Assembly (NCBI GenBank): GCA_021826315.1
Contig: JAKAZZ010000011.1
Span: 1 to 58,562, forward strand
Length of the DNA stretch: 58,562 nt
Direction of reading: 5' to 3'
From: Actinomycetes bacterium
GTDB lineage: Bacteria > Actinomycetota > Acidimicrobiia > Acidimicrobiales > Acidimicrobiaceae
How positions within the stretch are numbered: position 1 is the stretch's first letter; each line of letters opens with the position of its first letter. This document shows positions 42,899 through 51,543 of this stretch, in pieces. Position numbers and translations under genes: made by a program. The notes under the pieces are model-generated. The model ran no database searches, had not been told where the DNA came from, and saw only the letters and a program-made list of their open reading frames with translations.

Positions 42899-44089
42899 TT
42901 ACCGAACGTTGAAGCTGACTGATGCGTTTGTGATCCCATAGTTTGGCCAAACCGCGTTTAGTCGAACCTCTCCTAACGGAGGTAGTGGAGAGATCCAGAG
43001 CCATATATCTCGGGGGTCGTTCGGTGGCCTAAAGAAGCGGTTTGAGATCAGATCCCCCCGTCCATCGTTGAACCTGGGGGTTTCGATAGTGCCCGAGGTA
43101 CGTTCATTGCCTCCATCATGGAACTGTGCTTCTAATTGAAGGCCATCAAAGATGTCGATCCGACCTTCTTGATTCGGTGCGAGCCGCGATCTGGAATCAT
43201 CAATTATCTCGTTCATTTCACTGGGCAGCGCGTCACCTTCAAGTCGAAGATGGAGCTCGAATCCATCTTCGAACTTCAGGACCTCTTTTAAGACTAAGGT
43301 CGCCGTCCCCACCGGACCGATCGCAAGAGGCGAACCAAGTTGCGACTTAGGCTTTACCGCTTTCGTATTTGGAATGTTGAGCGACGTAGGAGCGTGAAAA
43401 ATCGGAGAAGTTGCAGCGCGAAGAAAGGCCTCCGTAAGGATCGGTCGCACCTTATCTTCATTCTGGAAAAAATCCTTAGAGCCAAGTAGAACGCCTGCGT
43501 CGTGGACCTCAGCCCATGAGCCCACGACATCAAGTTGGATAATTCCTACCGTGATGGTTTGAGATAGCGGATTCAGTCGTTGAAGCACGTCAGAGGCAAT
43601 GGATGAAACGAGGTTCCAGTCCACGACGATAGGGTGACTACTCCGATTCTCTGGACGATCCGACACGTCACCACTTATACGGTGAAACCATATCTTCGCT
43701 TCCATGGTGATGAGGCGCATGCTTTCTGCGGCCTCGCTTGATGCCTCCGTTGCACTTGAGGTAACTCTGGCTAGGAACTGGTCTGTTGCCTGAGCCATAG
43801 CCTGAACGATCGCCGCACTCTCTTGAGGTTCAAGAACCAAGCCTAGACGGGCTGAAAAGTCGATGATCTTTCCCCACCAGGAACTCCACTGTCGATTTGC
43901 AGTGGAACGCATCGATTCATCAAGGAGGCCCCTGAGATCTGGGAGCTCGCTCTCAAGGTTGGGGGGATATAGCTCCCACTGTGGCGGCTCAAGTCGGCAT
44001 GCATCCCGAATGAAAAGTGCCAAGTGAGGATACCAGGGCCTATCAGCAGCTAGGCGCCAAGGGGGCGGTGCTTGATCTTCATAATGCAC
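42899..44089 (-). CDS. Hypothetical 396-residue protein
   Basis: I do not recognise this protein. The N-terminal third is helical and tryptophan-rich (PPPWRLAADRPWYPHLALFIRDACRLEPPQWELYPP, NRQWSSWWGKIIDFSARLGLVLEP). The C-terminal two thirds look beta-rich, with a segment VGPVGTATLVLKEVLKFEDGFELHLRLEGDALP and ending PLGEVRLNAVWPNYGITNASVSFNVR. It has no signal peptide, membrane segment or catalytic motif that I can name. GTG 44089 is the start; no ribosome site is obvious. It borders the gene-poor accessory stretch to its right. Intact length and protein-like composition support a real gene. Confidence 0.65.
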   Translation of the reverse strand: MHYEDQAPPPWRLAADRPWYPHLALFIRDACRLEPPQWELYPPNLESELPDLRGLLDESMRSTANRQWSSWWGKIIDFSARLGLVLEPQESAAIVQAMAQATDQFLARVTSSATEASSEAAESMRLITMEAKIWFHRISGDVSDRPENRSSHPIVVDWNLVSSIASDVLQRLNPLSQTITVGIIQLDVVGSWAEVHDAGVLLGSKDFFQNEDKVRPILTEAFLRAATSPIFHAPTSLNIPNTKAVKPKSQLGSPLAIGPVGTATLVLKEVLKFEDGFELHLRLEGDALPSEMNEIIDDSRSRLAPNQEGRIDIFDGLQLEAQFHDGGNERTSGTIETPRFNDGRGDLISNRFFRPPNDPRDIWLWISPLPPLGEVRLNAVWPNYGITNASVSFNVR

Positions 44090-44980
44090 TTAGGTTACTC
44101 CCATCAGCAACCTTGCACCCGACGAGGAGTAAATTCCATTCGTACCCAAAACGTAGCCGCTTGATGAAGGATAGGTTCCAGCTGCATTTTTGCTGTATCT
44201 TTTTTGGTCATCGATGTTGCAAAAGTTTGTTATCCAGCTATTTTCCAAGATTGGATCCTCCCATTAAAACAATAGAATCTGGCCGTAGGTTGTGTCAACA
44301 ACTTCGCCTCCTCATTTTCAATAGTATTACGGCCCGATTGCCGGAGTATTGATGGTCCATCCCTACCAACTACCAGATCGGATTTATTGGTATCGTTTTC
44401 ACTGCAAATGCATTAATCTCCTCAACTTCGATATACCTCGTTGAACGGCTGAACGCCATTGCTCTCAATAGTCACGGGGCGTAGAGAAGCTACGGATGGT
44501 GGAAGTGCAAGCGAGGTACTGCCTGCCAAGACCAACCGATTTAGGCTAGCTCCAAAGACTACTTTGGAGCTAGCCGAGATTGATCTAAGCAGAAGTTGAA
44601 GTTCGATTGTTTTACCGATCACGTTAGAGAAGGTAGCTCTAGTAGCTGAATCCGTCAACGATCTGAAGATTGCAAGAGTAAGGTCCGTTAGGCGTTTGCA
44701 GCTTGCGGGGGAATTTCTGTTAGGTCTACGGTCATGGTAACGACGATGACGCGTGCCTTAGGATATGCAAATGACGGAACAGCTAGTGTTTTCGATCTCT
44801 AAATTCCCCCTTTCTCCTTTGTATGGGACTAGCAATGAATATCGCGAAATGCAATAGAGCGCAACGCCATAGTAGGTTTATTTGTAAATTCACTATGGTT
44901 ATGAAGGAGTGATTTGTCGCCAACCGCATTTGGCTCTCATGGCGTGACACACGGTCAATAGCAACGTAATACGAGAAGGT
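44090..44980. other. Gene-poor accessory stretch (~890 bp)
   Basis: No gene is convincing here. On the plus strand one frame at about 44440-44750 reads as protein-like segments (LPITLEKVALVAESVNDLKIA) on either side of an in-frame TGA. On the minus strand a 78-codon frame (44422-44658) is open. Either could be the remains of a gene. A perfect 14-bp hairpin lies inside (44546-44577). The toxin-antitoxin pair follows. Confidence 0.4.
44546..44577. repeat. Perfect 14-bp inverted repeat, 4-nt loop
   Basis: GGCTAGCTCCAAAG (44546-44559) is mirrored exactly by CTTTGGAGCTAGCC (44564-44577) around ACTA. It would form a very stable hairpin in RNA or a cruciform in DNA. No T-tract follows on either strand. 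It is not adjacent to a confident gene end. Confidence 0.75.
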
Positions 44981-45397
44981 TCAAAGTATGATGAGGTTTC
45001 CCCGATAACCCAATTTGCTCTTTGTGGGCCAGTCTCGGTCAGTGGTAACGAGTACATCAGCCCCTCTTTGAATAGCGGTCGCCACGACTAGGGCATCGGG
45101 AAGCTTGAGTTTTTGGCCATGACGAGCCCGAAGTTTCGCTGCCTCAACGGCAATTTCTGAATCAAGTTCGACAATCAATAATGGTAACCGTTCAATAAAT
45201 TCACATATGGCCGCGACTGAGGATTCACCCCTACGCGCAGGAAACACGAGCGACTCAGCAAACGCTGAGGCTGGCAGGGCAATTCGGTCGTCACGTTGTC
45301 GTGCACTTAGAAGTTCTCGCTTTGCCCCACGATGATGCGCATCCTCCTCATCAAGAAATGCAATTAGAATTCCAGTGTCGACTAGAGTCAGTCCCAT
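44981..45397 (-). CDS. PIN-domain ribonuclease toxin (VapC-like)
   Basis: A 138-residue PIN-domain protein, probably a toxin that cleaves RNA. The acidic metal site is complete: D7 (LVDTGILIAFLD), E48 (AFAESLV), D101 (LPDALVVATA) and D120 (VTTDRDW). Length and layout are typical of VapC. Its ATG lies inside the end of the antitoxin gene (10-nt overlap), so both are translated from one message, with the antitoxin first. This places it in a type II toxin-antitoxin module next to a decayed integrative element. The RNA target is unknown. Confidence 0.9.
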   Translation of the reverse strand: MGLTLVDTGILIAFLDEEDAHHRGAKRELLSARQRDDRIALPASAFAESLVFPARRGESSVAAICEFIERLPLLIVELDSEIAVEAAKLRARHGQKLKLPDALVVATAIQRGADVLVTTDRDWPTKSKLGYRGNLIIL

Positions 45398-45630
45398 TCA
45401 TTGCGCAGTTGATCAAGAATTCTCTGATCGAATACTCCAGTCAAAGATCCAGAGAACCGCTCCAGAACGTCGTCTTGGCGTTCGAGTACCACCCGTCCTG
45501 GGCCCTCAGCCCGCGCCATCACTCGCTCACCGGCTTCCAGACCGGCAATGCGCATCGCATCAATCGGAATGGTTACTTGGTGCTTCGCACTAATCTTCGT
45601 GCTCCGACCCTGATTCTTTACTTTCTCCAT
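45388..45630 (-). CDS. AbrB/MazE-type antitoxin
   Basis: An 80-residue protein with a SpoVT/AbrB swapped-hairpin DNA-binding domain: STKISAKHQVTIPIDAMRIAGLEAGERVMARAEGPGRVVLER. The C-terminal tail (RFSGSLTGVFDQRILDQLRNEWD) is the likely toxin-neutralising part. It should repress its own operon and bind the PIN toxin encoded just downstream. ATG 45630 follows an AT-rich promoter-like stretch. The overlap with the toxin supports a functional pair. Confidence 0.88.
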   Translation of the reverse strand: MEKVKNQGRSTKISAKHQVTIPIDAMRIAGLEAGERVMARAEGPGRVVLERQDDVLERFSGSLTGVFDQRILDQLRNEWD

Positions 45631-45821
45631 ACTTGTAAAGAATAATACTCAGTCGCTCCAAGCAAACATTCAACAATAAAAACCAAATTATATCGAGAGC
45701 AATTGAGCAACCGTTTCTTGATTTCCGGGATACGCCATAAGATTCGTTATGCAATCCAGATTGGCAGTTCATCCAGGGGAAATGCGGATCAATTCCTCAT
45801 AATTATGGCTGGACCTTTAGA

Positions 45822-45862
45822 GCGCACGTAGGGCGTCGAACCCCCAACCGTCTGGTCTGAAA
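45822..45862 (-). other. Diverged tRNA-Arg 3'-half copy (att-like)
   Basis: About 40 bases closely match the 3' half of the tRNA-Arg gene at 46730-46802, from the anticodon loop to the acceptor end, in the same orientation; CGAACCCCCAACCGTCTG is identical. Only a handful of positions differ. There is no 5' half. This is what remains to the left when an element integrates into a tRNA 3' end, so it is read as an old attachment-site copy. Confidence 0.7.
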
Positions 45863-46170
45863 GAAAGTAAATGCGTCAACTATCGTGACATTCACCGAGA
45901 TTGTTGATCGTCTATCTCTTAAATCTATGCCAAGTGAGATTCGAAGGCTTGGTAGGACAATTACGTACTGGTTTGAAAAGATCATGGCGTATCTGAAGAA
46001 CGAATGACAAATGGTCCAACCGAAGGACTCAATAACTTGATCAAGAGAATAAAGCGTGTCGCCTTTGTTTTTACAACTTCGACAACTACCGCATGAGAGC
46101 TCTTCTCTATGGTGGAAAGCCCAATTTGCGAGTACTTGACTCCATAGCGTGGAATAAACAGGCGGACTAG
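45861..46170 (+). pseudogene. ISL3-type transposase, C-terminal remnant with frameshifts
   Basis: Three consecutive plus-strand frames rebuild the end of an ISL3-family transposase. Frame 1 (to TGA 46005) gives FTEIVDRLSLKSMPSEIRRLG then RTITYWFEKIMAYLKNE. Frame 2 (from 46004) gives MTNGPTEGLNNLIKRIKRVAF. Frame 3 (to TAG 46168) gives FYNFDNYRMRALLYGG. NGPTEGLNNLIKRIKRVAFGF is the family's C-terminal signature. At least two frameshifts and a missing N-terminal part show it is dead. It directly abuts the tRNA-like fragment on its left. Confidence 0.85.
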
Positions 46171-46330
46171 AAGAAGACGTTAATGGCCAAGACAAGTGGA
46201 ACCTCCAATTGCTAGAGGCCACAGCTTTACCGTTCCCGAGGACGACTTTGGATTCCTCAATGTACCTAAATTGGACGCAACTATTGGCAAGTGTCAGGAG
46301 AAGAGACGCCGCCAGCGGTCAAGAATAGGT

Positions 46331-46380
46331 CATTCCTAAAGGAAATGTTGAAAGGTCACCCCGTTAGAAACGGAAGAGCC
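46331..46380 (+). mobile_element. Insertion-sequence right end (ISL3-like terminus)
   Basis: A 50-bp copy identical to 35354-35403. It lies 160 bp after the transposase remnant with its GGAAGAGCC tip pointing away from the transposase, as expected for the right end of the element. The next base (46381) is inside the integrase fragment, so the element inserted into that gene. No matching left end was found. Confidence 0.8.
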
Positions 46381-46599
46381 CACATAGTTTCGGGAATTCT
46401 TTTGAGCGACGACTCGTAAACCGAAAGTGTCTTAGGCGAGATTGACAGCTCTTTCCACTCTAGCCAACCTTTGATGAAATCTCGGAGTGTATCCGCGCGC
46501 TGCTTTTTTTATTTTCTCCTCGGCTCTTATGAGATCAGCTAGGGCTTTCTCCGCCGCTCGGCGCCCGCTACCCGGGGTCTGCCCAGCATCTGGGCGCAC
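46381..46599 (-). pseudogene. Tyrosine integrase N-terminal fragment, frameshifted and cut by IS
   Basis: The minus strand from GTG 46597-46599 encodes GRRAAEKALADLIRAEEKIKK, like the arm-binding region of phage-type integrases. After a run of seven A (46504-46510) the frame changes and continues TLRDFIKGWLEWKELSISP, then KTLSVYESSLKRIPETM. This is a recognisable SAM-like core-binding domain. Similarity stops at 46381, exactly at the IS end. The catalytic half (R, H, Y residues) is gone. It starts about 130 bp from the 3' end of tRNA-Arg, the usual place for an island integrase. Its first third is GC-richer than the surroundings. Confidence 0.72.
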
Positions 46600-46729
46600 G
46601 CGCCGCTTATGAGGTCATATTTCTGTACTACTTCCCCGTGCCATGTTTAAAGTGTGACATATCTGTGACACCCATCGGTGAGAAAGAGGGGTCAGAATCC
46701 ATTTAGGTGTCTGATTAGGGTAAGTTTCG

Positions 46730-46802
46730 CGCGCCCGGAGGGATTCGAACCCCCAACCGTCTGATCCGAAGTCAGATGCTCTATCCGTTAAGCTACAGGC
46801 GC
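46730..46802 (-). tRNA. tRNA-Arg (anticodon TCG)
   Basis: 73 nt, minus strand. The acceptor GCGCCTG pairs with CGGGCGC. The D-arm is GCTTAACGGATAGAGC. The anticodon arm TCTGA-CTTCGGA-TCAGA gives anticodon TCG (reads CGA). The T-arm GGGGG-TTCGAAT-CCCTC has one G-U pair. The discriminator is G and CCA is not encoded. Its 3' half is duplicated at 45822-45862, marking it as an integration site. Confidence 0.95.
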
Positions 46803-46966
46803 AATTTACAGCGGACTTTAAACCGCGCTCTATAAAGCTAGTCGCACTTCTATCTAGTTGTGACAGGTTGGCGACTAGTCCGATTGCAGAAGACTCGATC
46901 GACTATGTTTTGCATCGCCTTTATCTCCGTCTACCGATTAGGAGGTCGATTCTCTTGGTCCGTATC

Positions 46967-46991
46967 GACAATTGTCTAATTGTCATGACAA
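46967..46991. promoter_or_regulatory. Double palindrome upstream of cydA (operator candidate)
   Basis: GACAATTGTC (46967-46976) and TTGTCATGACAA (46980-46991) are both perfect palindromes separated by three bases, and share the half-site TTGTC/GACAA. A further half-site-like TGTCAT follows at 47001-47006. They lie about 125-150 bp before the cydA start in a 314-bp gene-free region after tRNA-Arg. Tandem symmetric sites here suggest a dimeric redox or oxygen regulator. They do not match the Rex or FNR consensus. Confidence 0.6.
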
Positions 46992-47116
46992 ATGGCCTAA
47001 TGTCATCTCTGTAGGTTCGAAAGGCCCTATGGAGGGGCTGTGTATGTGATGAAAAATGACTTGTAGGGAAGCGAGACAACTTCTCTCTTGGGATACGTAA
47101 ATGGTGGTGGAAAAAC

Positions 47117-48514
47117 GTGAGCGCATTGGACCTTTCGCGTTGGCAATTTGGGATTACGACCGTTTATCACTTCATCTTTGTGCCGTTGACTATTGGTCTT
47201 GCTTTTGTTCTGGCGATTATGCAGACGTTGGAGTACAAGACTAAGAAGCCCGTCTACGGTGAAATGGTCAAGTTTTTCGGTCGCCTCTTCGCAGTTAACT
47301 TTGCGATCGGTTTAGTTACCGGAATCGTGCAAGAGTTTCAATTTGGAATGAATTGGTCGAGCTATTCGATCTTTGTGGGAAACATCTTTGGTGCACCACT
47401 TGCAATTGAAGGATTGCTTGCCTTCTTCCTCGAATCGACCTTCCTCGGCACTTGGCTCTTCGGTAAGCATAAGGTCTCTGTTAGGGTTCACCTCTTTAGT
47501 GCCTGGATGGTAAGCGTAGGTACGATATTAAGCGCGCTGTTTATCCTGGCAGCGAACTCTTTTATGCAACACCCTGTGGGGTACGCTATCGACCCGAAGA
47601 CGCACCAGGCGGTAATGACAAATTTCTTGGCTCTACTCACTAATTCAACGCTCATTACTACCTTCTTCCACACCGTTTTGGCAGCCTTTAGTACTGGTGC
47701 TGGATTGGTTTTGGGGGTGGCGGCGTATCAGATCCTGCGCTATCGCAAAAAGGAGATGTTTGTTGGCGCGGCACGCATCGGCATCGTCGTCCTATTTGTT
47801 TCAATGCTCTTCAACGCCTTTGTCGGCCACATTCAAGGCCAGATAATGGAGAAGCAGCAGCCGATGAAGATGGCAGCCGCCGAGGCCCTCTACAACACTT
47901 CGTCAGGTGCATCGTTCTCTCTGTTGACAATCGGTAATCTGTCGGGAGATCCAATCTTTCAAATTCGACTTCCACACCTGCTATCGGTTCTCTCTGATAA
48001 CTCGTGGAACGGAACTGTTCAGGGTATCAACCAGGTTCAAGCAGCTGAAGTTGCCAAGTATGGTGCTGGAAGCTATGTCCCTCCAATTTGGGTTGAATAC
48101 TGGACCTTTAGAATCATGGTAGGTCTAGGTGGCGTAATACTCCTTTGGGGTCTCGTTGGACTTTACTTCATGAGGCAGGGTTCGTTGGATCGCAAGAGGT
48201 GGTATCTCAGGATCTCTCCTTATTTGATTGCTGCGCCTATCATCGCGAATTTGACCGGTTGGATATTTACCGAAGTTGGCCGTCAGCCGTGGATCGTATA
48301 CGGACTATTGAAGACCTCAAATGCTAACAGCCATCTGTCAGCTCTATCCGTCGGTATAACTTTGGTCGGATTTACCGCAGTCTATTCAATCCTTGCCGTG
48401 GTTGATGGGATCTTGATGTTCAAGTTCGGAAGCGCTGACCCTGATTCACTCGGTTCGCACGGCGAGAAGGAGCCTGAGGATTCGCCGACGGCCCATAGCG
48501 ATTTGATCTACTAG
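47117..48514 (+). CDS. cydA: Cytochrome bd ubiquinol/menaquinol oxidase subunit I
   Basis: The quinol-oxidising, haem-bearing subunit of cytochrome bd oxidase in the cell membrane, 465 residues. The haem ligand H18 (ITTVYHFIFVP) and the second histidine H185 (TTFFHTVLAAFSTGA) are in place. EFQFGMNWSSYSIFVG and the EVGRQPWIVYGLLKT (GRQPW) motif are conserved. The Q-loop is short compared with E. coli CydA, as usual in actinobacteria and firmicutes. The oxidase gives high-affinity oxygen reduction and stress tolerance. The GTG start at 47117 has GGTGG upstream. cydB follows 17 bp later. Confidence 0.97.
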   Translation: MSALDLSRWQFGITTVYHFIFVPLTIGLAFVLAIMQTLEYKTKKPVYGEMVKFFGRLFAVNFAIGLVTGIVQEFQFGMNWSSYSIFVGNIFGAPLAIEGLLAFFLESTFLGTWLFGKHKVSVRVHLFSAWMVSVGTILSALFILAANSFMQHPVGYAIDPKTHQAVMTNFLALLTNSTLITTFFHTVLAAFSTGAGLVLGVAAYQILRYRKKEMFVGAARIGIVVLFVSMLFNAFVGHIQGQIMEKQQPMKMAAAEALYNTSSGASFSLLTIGNLSGDPIFQIRLPHLLSVLSDNSWNGTVQGINQVQAAEVAKYGAGSYVPPIWVEYWTFRIMVGLGGVILLWGLVGLYFMRQGSLDRKRWYLRISPYLIAAPIIANLTGWIFTEVGRQPWIVYGLLKTSNANSHLSALSVGITLVGFTAVYSILAVVDGILMFKFGSADPDSLGSHGEKEPEDSPTAHSDLIY

Positions 48515-48531
48515 AAGGAGTATTTGAGAAG

Positions 48532-49575
48532 ATGAAGATATCACCCCTTCAATTCGTATGGTTTTCACTCGTAGTAGTCCTTTGGTCGGGGTACTTTTTC
48601 CTTGAAGGTTTCGACTTTGGAGTTGGGATGTTGCTTCGATGGATAGGACGGAATGACATCGAACGCAGGGCCGTAATAAATACCATTGGACCTACGTGGG
48701 ATGGCAATGAAGTATGGCTCCTCGTAGCTGGAGGAGCAACGTTCGCTGCATTTCCAAGGTGGTATGCCACAGTTTTTTCTAGCTTCTACCTAGCGTTATT
48801 TTTGATCCTTGTTGCTCTGATATTTCGAGGTGTCGCCTTTGAATATCGTTCAAAGTTGGTAAATCCGACTTGGAGGAAGCGTTGGGATATGGCGATCTTT
48901 ATAGGTTCGCTTCTTCCAGCGGTACTTTGGGGGGTTGCATTTGGTGACTTTATCCACGGTATCCCAATCGATAGCCAAGGCAACTTTACTGGTAACTTCT
49001 TCTCGCTACTATCTCCGTACTCGGTCTTTGTGGGCCTTACTATGGCAGCTATCTTTTTGATCCATGGAGCACTCTTCCTCGAAATGAAGCTAGATGGAGA
49101 ATTGCGCGAGAGAGCAAGTTACTTAGCACGCTGCTTTTCACCGGTGGTGACTGTCCTTGTCGTTGCATTTATAGTTTGGACTTACGTAACTGCTAACCAT
49201 GGCGGAGGATCCAATATCGTACCTGGAATTATGCCGATTCTGATTGTGGCTCTAGTGATAGCGGCTCAGATCTTGATCACCGATCGCCACTATGGATGGG
49301 CATTTGCTACAACAGGTGCGACGATTATCGCAATTACTGTGAACATGTTTTTGGATCTTTACCCTCGGGTTTTGGTATCGTCAACCTCCAATGCGTATTC
49401 GCTTACGATTACTGGAACGGCATCTGCCCACTACACGTTGGTGGTCATGACAATAGTCGCAGCTATCTTTACGCCACTGGTTCTGCTCTATCAAGGCTGG
49501 AGTTATCGAATCTTTAGGGCGAGAATTCGACTGACGCCCCCCGAGTCGTTGCAGCCTCAGCAGGAAATTAAGTAA
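48532..49575 (+). CDS. cydB: Cytochrome bd oxidase subunit II
   Basis: The membrane partner of CydA, 347 residues with eight to nine transmembrane helices. The N-terminus LQFVWFSLVVVLWSGYFFLEGFDFGVGML is the family signature, followed by RRAVINTIGPTWDGNEVWLLVAGGATFAAFP and FRGVAFEYRSK. It completes the oxidase together with CydA. AAGGAG lies upstream of ATG 48532. It is separated from cydD by 147 bp containing a stem-loop. Confidence 0.96.
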   Translation: MKISPLQFVWFSLVVVLWSGYFFLEGFDFGVGMLLRWIGRNDIERRAVINTIGPTWDGNEVWLLVAGGATFAAFPRWYATVFSSFYLALFLILVALIFRGVAFEYRSKLVNPTWRKRWDMAIFIGSLLPAVLWGVAFGDFIHGIPIDSQGNFTGNFFSLLSPYSVFVGLTMAAIFLIHGALFLEMKLDGELRERASYLARCFSPVVTVLVVAFIVWTYVTANHGGGSNIVPGIMPILIVALVIAAQILITDRHYGWAFATTGATIIAITVNMFLDLYPRVLVSSTSNAYSLTITGTASAHYTLVVMTIVAAIFTPLVLLYQGWSYRIFRARIRLTPPESLQPQQEIK

Positions 49576-49598
49576 TTTCAGATTTCTCGCAAGAGAAT

Positions 49599-49646
49599 AA
49601 AGTGACGGTCACGCTCGCCGAGACGGGGAGATGTGGTCGTCACTTT
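49599..49646 (+). terminator. Stem-loop between cydB and cydD
   Basis: AAAGTGACG (49599-49607) pairs exactly with CGTCACTTT (49638-49646) around a 30-nt loop, followed by GTATCTTT. It lies 24 bp after cydB. It could terminate or attenuate the cydAB message before cydDC; the large loop and short T-tract make it a weak terminator. Confidence 0.5.
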
Positions 49647-49722
49647 GTATCTTTGCAAAATCGCATAGACTTCGCGTAAATGACCGTACCGATATTTTTG
49701 AGAGGGCCGTCAAATTACTAGC

Positions 49723-51543
49723 TTGGATGCTCATATCTTCGATGGATCGCAGGAGACTGATTCGGGCAAATTGAGGCCGCCGTTTGATGTGAGGGTATTG
49801 AAGTACTCGCGGACACTCATTGCATCGGTGGCCTTACTTGGACTTTTGGCTACCATTGGTGTTGCATCTGAAGTGGTAATTGCCTATGAATTTGGCGAGA
49901 TTGCAAAGGTTTTTTTAGACAAACTCTCCCTTTCGTCGATATCTGGACGAGTTTTAATTATCGCTCTCTCGTCGCTTTCGCTCGCTCTTTCTATGGCTCT
50001 TGCCTCACTTGTAGCTAGGGTAGAGGCTCGCAAGGTTAAGGGCAATCTTCGTCGATCAATCGTTGCTGCACTCTCTATAGTTAACCCATCTCGGGGTGGA
50101 TCCTTTGACGCAATCGAAGGGGGTGGCGCAACCGTTGATTCTGAGATGGTTCGAAGGTCAAAGCTCGTCACCTTATCGACGATTGGAAGCGACCAAATTG
50201 GGCTATACGTATCTGACTACCTGCCCGCGATGGTCTCGGCAGTCGTCGTTCCCGGGGTGCTATTTGTCTACATTGCACTTCGCGATCTTACATCGTTGTT
50301 GATTGAAGTTGCGACGTTCATCTCAATTCCACCATTAATGGTGATCTTTGGTCGAGTTGCTGAGCGTCGTAGTCAGATCAAGTGGAATTCAATGTTGCGG
50401 TTATCGCAACAATTTAGCGAGTTCGTTGGGGCGATGATGACCTTCAAGGGTCTTCGCGCAGAGGATCGGGCCGAAGAAATGATCGACGGTGCTTCGCGTC
50501 GACTTCTTCAAGATACCATGTCAACCCTCTACTTAGCATTTATCTCGGGGGCGGTGCTGGAGATAATCTCGACTGTTGCGATCGCTTTGGTGGCGGTGGT
50601 TATCGGTGTTCGACTAACACACGGCGACTTAGACGTAGCGGTCGCTATCACCGTCTTGCTGCTTGCTCCTCGCCCTTATATGGCTATTCGAAGTGCCTCA
50701 GCCCTCTTCCATACCAACGTTGATGCAGCTGTGGCCCTTGATGATTTACCTATTCTGGACTCTAGCGAAGGAAGTACCCCAACGTCTACCTCTGCTGCTC
50801 AGGCGATCGAAGCTGATAGTGTCGTAACTTTCTACCAGCGCTATTTGGCACCAGTCTCGTTTTCACTTAGTCGCGGCGATGTGCAATTTATCGTTGGAAG
50901 TAGTGGTATCGGTAAGAGCTCATTGGTCCGATCCATTGTTGGATTGGACAATGTCAAGAGTGGACGGGTGCTAGTAGATGGAAGATCGATCTCATCTTTA
51001 GATAGTCGCACCTTTGCATCAATATTCTCGTACCTTCCGCAGAAAAGTACGCGCCTAAAAGGGAGCGTGATGGACAATGTGCTTCTGAGCAACTACCGGA
51101 TTACGAGCTCTGAAATCTCCTTTGACGACGAACTTATTCGAAGTGTGCTCTTTGTTACTGCTTTGACCGACGGTAGCGGTGAGCCTCAATTTGACCTTCA
51201 TGCACCTATCGATGACTTAGGAATGGCAATTTCTGCTGGTCAGTTGAGGCGCGTAGTATTGGCTCGAACACTTCTCAATGGTGGACCGATTCTGGTTTTG
51301 GATGAGCCAACCGCAAATCTAGATCCTAACCTTGCCGCAACGGTCATGGAAGGCTTGCGCACCTTTGCTAAAGAGAAGATCCTGATTATCGTCACGCACG
51401 ATGAATCTCTTATTCGAGACGGAGATCAGGTTCTTCGCATTGATGGCGCGCGATTCGATGGCGAGATCGGTGATTCTCCTTTCCCCCGAGAGGATAACGG
51501 AGTGGAGGCGCGCTTCTTCGACGACAAAAGAGGTGGGCTTTGA
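49723..51543 (+). CDS. cydD: Thiol reductant ABC exporter subunit CydD
   Basis: A 606-residue ABC half-transporter. CydDC exports glutathione or cysteine-type thiols (or haem-related species) needed for cytochrome bd assembly. The N-terminal membrane domain has about six helices (RTLIASVALLGLLATIGVASEVVIAYEFG at the start). The ATPase domain has Walker A VGSSGIGKSS, SYLPQKSTRLKGSV, signature ISAGQLRRVVLAR (a variant of LSGGQ, as common in CydD) and Walker B ILVLDEPTANLDP. The TTG start at 49723 has only a distant GAGAGGG. Its stop overlaps the start of cydC (TTGA). Confidence 0.9.
   Translation: MDAHIFDGSQETDSGKLRPPFDVRVLKYSRTLIASVALLGLLATIGVASEVVIAYEFGEIAKVFLDKLSLSSISGRVLIIALSSLSLALSMALASLVARVEARKVKGNLRRSIVAALSIVNPSRGGSFDAIEGGGATVDSEMVRRSKLVTLSTIGSDQIGLYVSDYLPAMVSAVVVPGVLFVYIALRDLTSLLIEVATFISIPPLMVIFGRVAERRSQIKWNSMLRLSQQFSEFVGAMMTFKGLRAEDRAEEMIDGASRRLLQDTMSTLYLAFISGAVLEIISTVAIALVAVVIGVRLTHGDLDVAVAITVLLLAPRPYMAIRSASALFHTNVDAAVALDDLPILDSSEGSTPTSTSAAQAIEADSVVTFYQRYLAPVSFSLSRGDVQFIVGSSGIGKSSLVRSIVGLDNVKSGRVLVDGRSISSLDSRTFASIFSYLPQKSTRLKGSVMDNVLLSNYRITSSEISFDDELIRSVLFVTALTDGSGEPQFDLHAPIDDLGMAISAGQLRRVVLARTLLNGGPILVLDEPTANLDPNLAATVMEGLRTFAKEKILIIVTHDESLIRDGDQVLRIDGARFDGEIGDSPFPREDNGVEARFFDDKRGGL

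Noticed and set aside
45803-46222. 139-codon minus-strand frame across the tRNA-Arg island remnant
   Set aside because: The plus strand carries the recognisable ISL3 transposase signature there; the minus frame has no family features.
46967-46991. Rex or FNR binding site before cydA
   Set aside because: The palindromes do not fit TTGTGA-N6-TCACAA (Rex) or TTGAT-N4-ATCAA (FNR).
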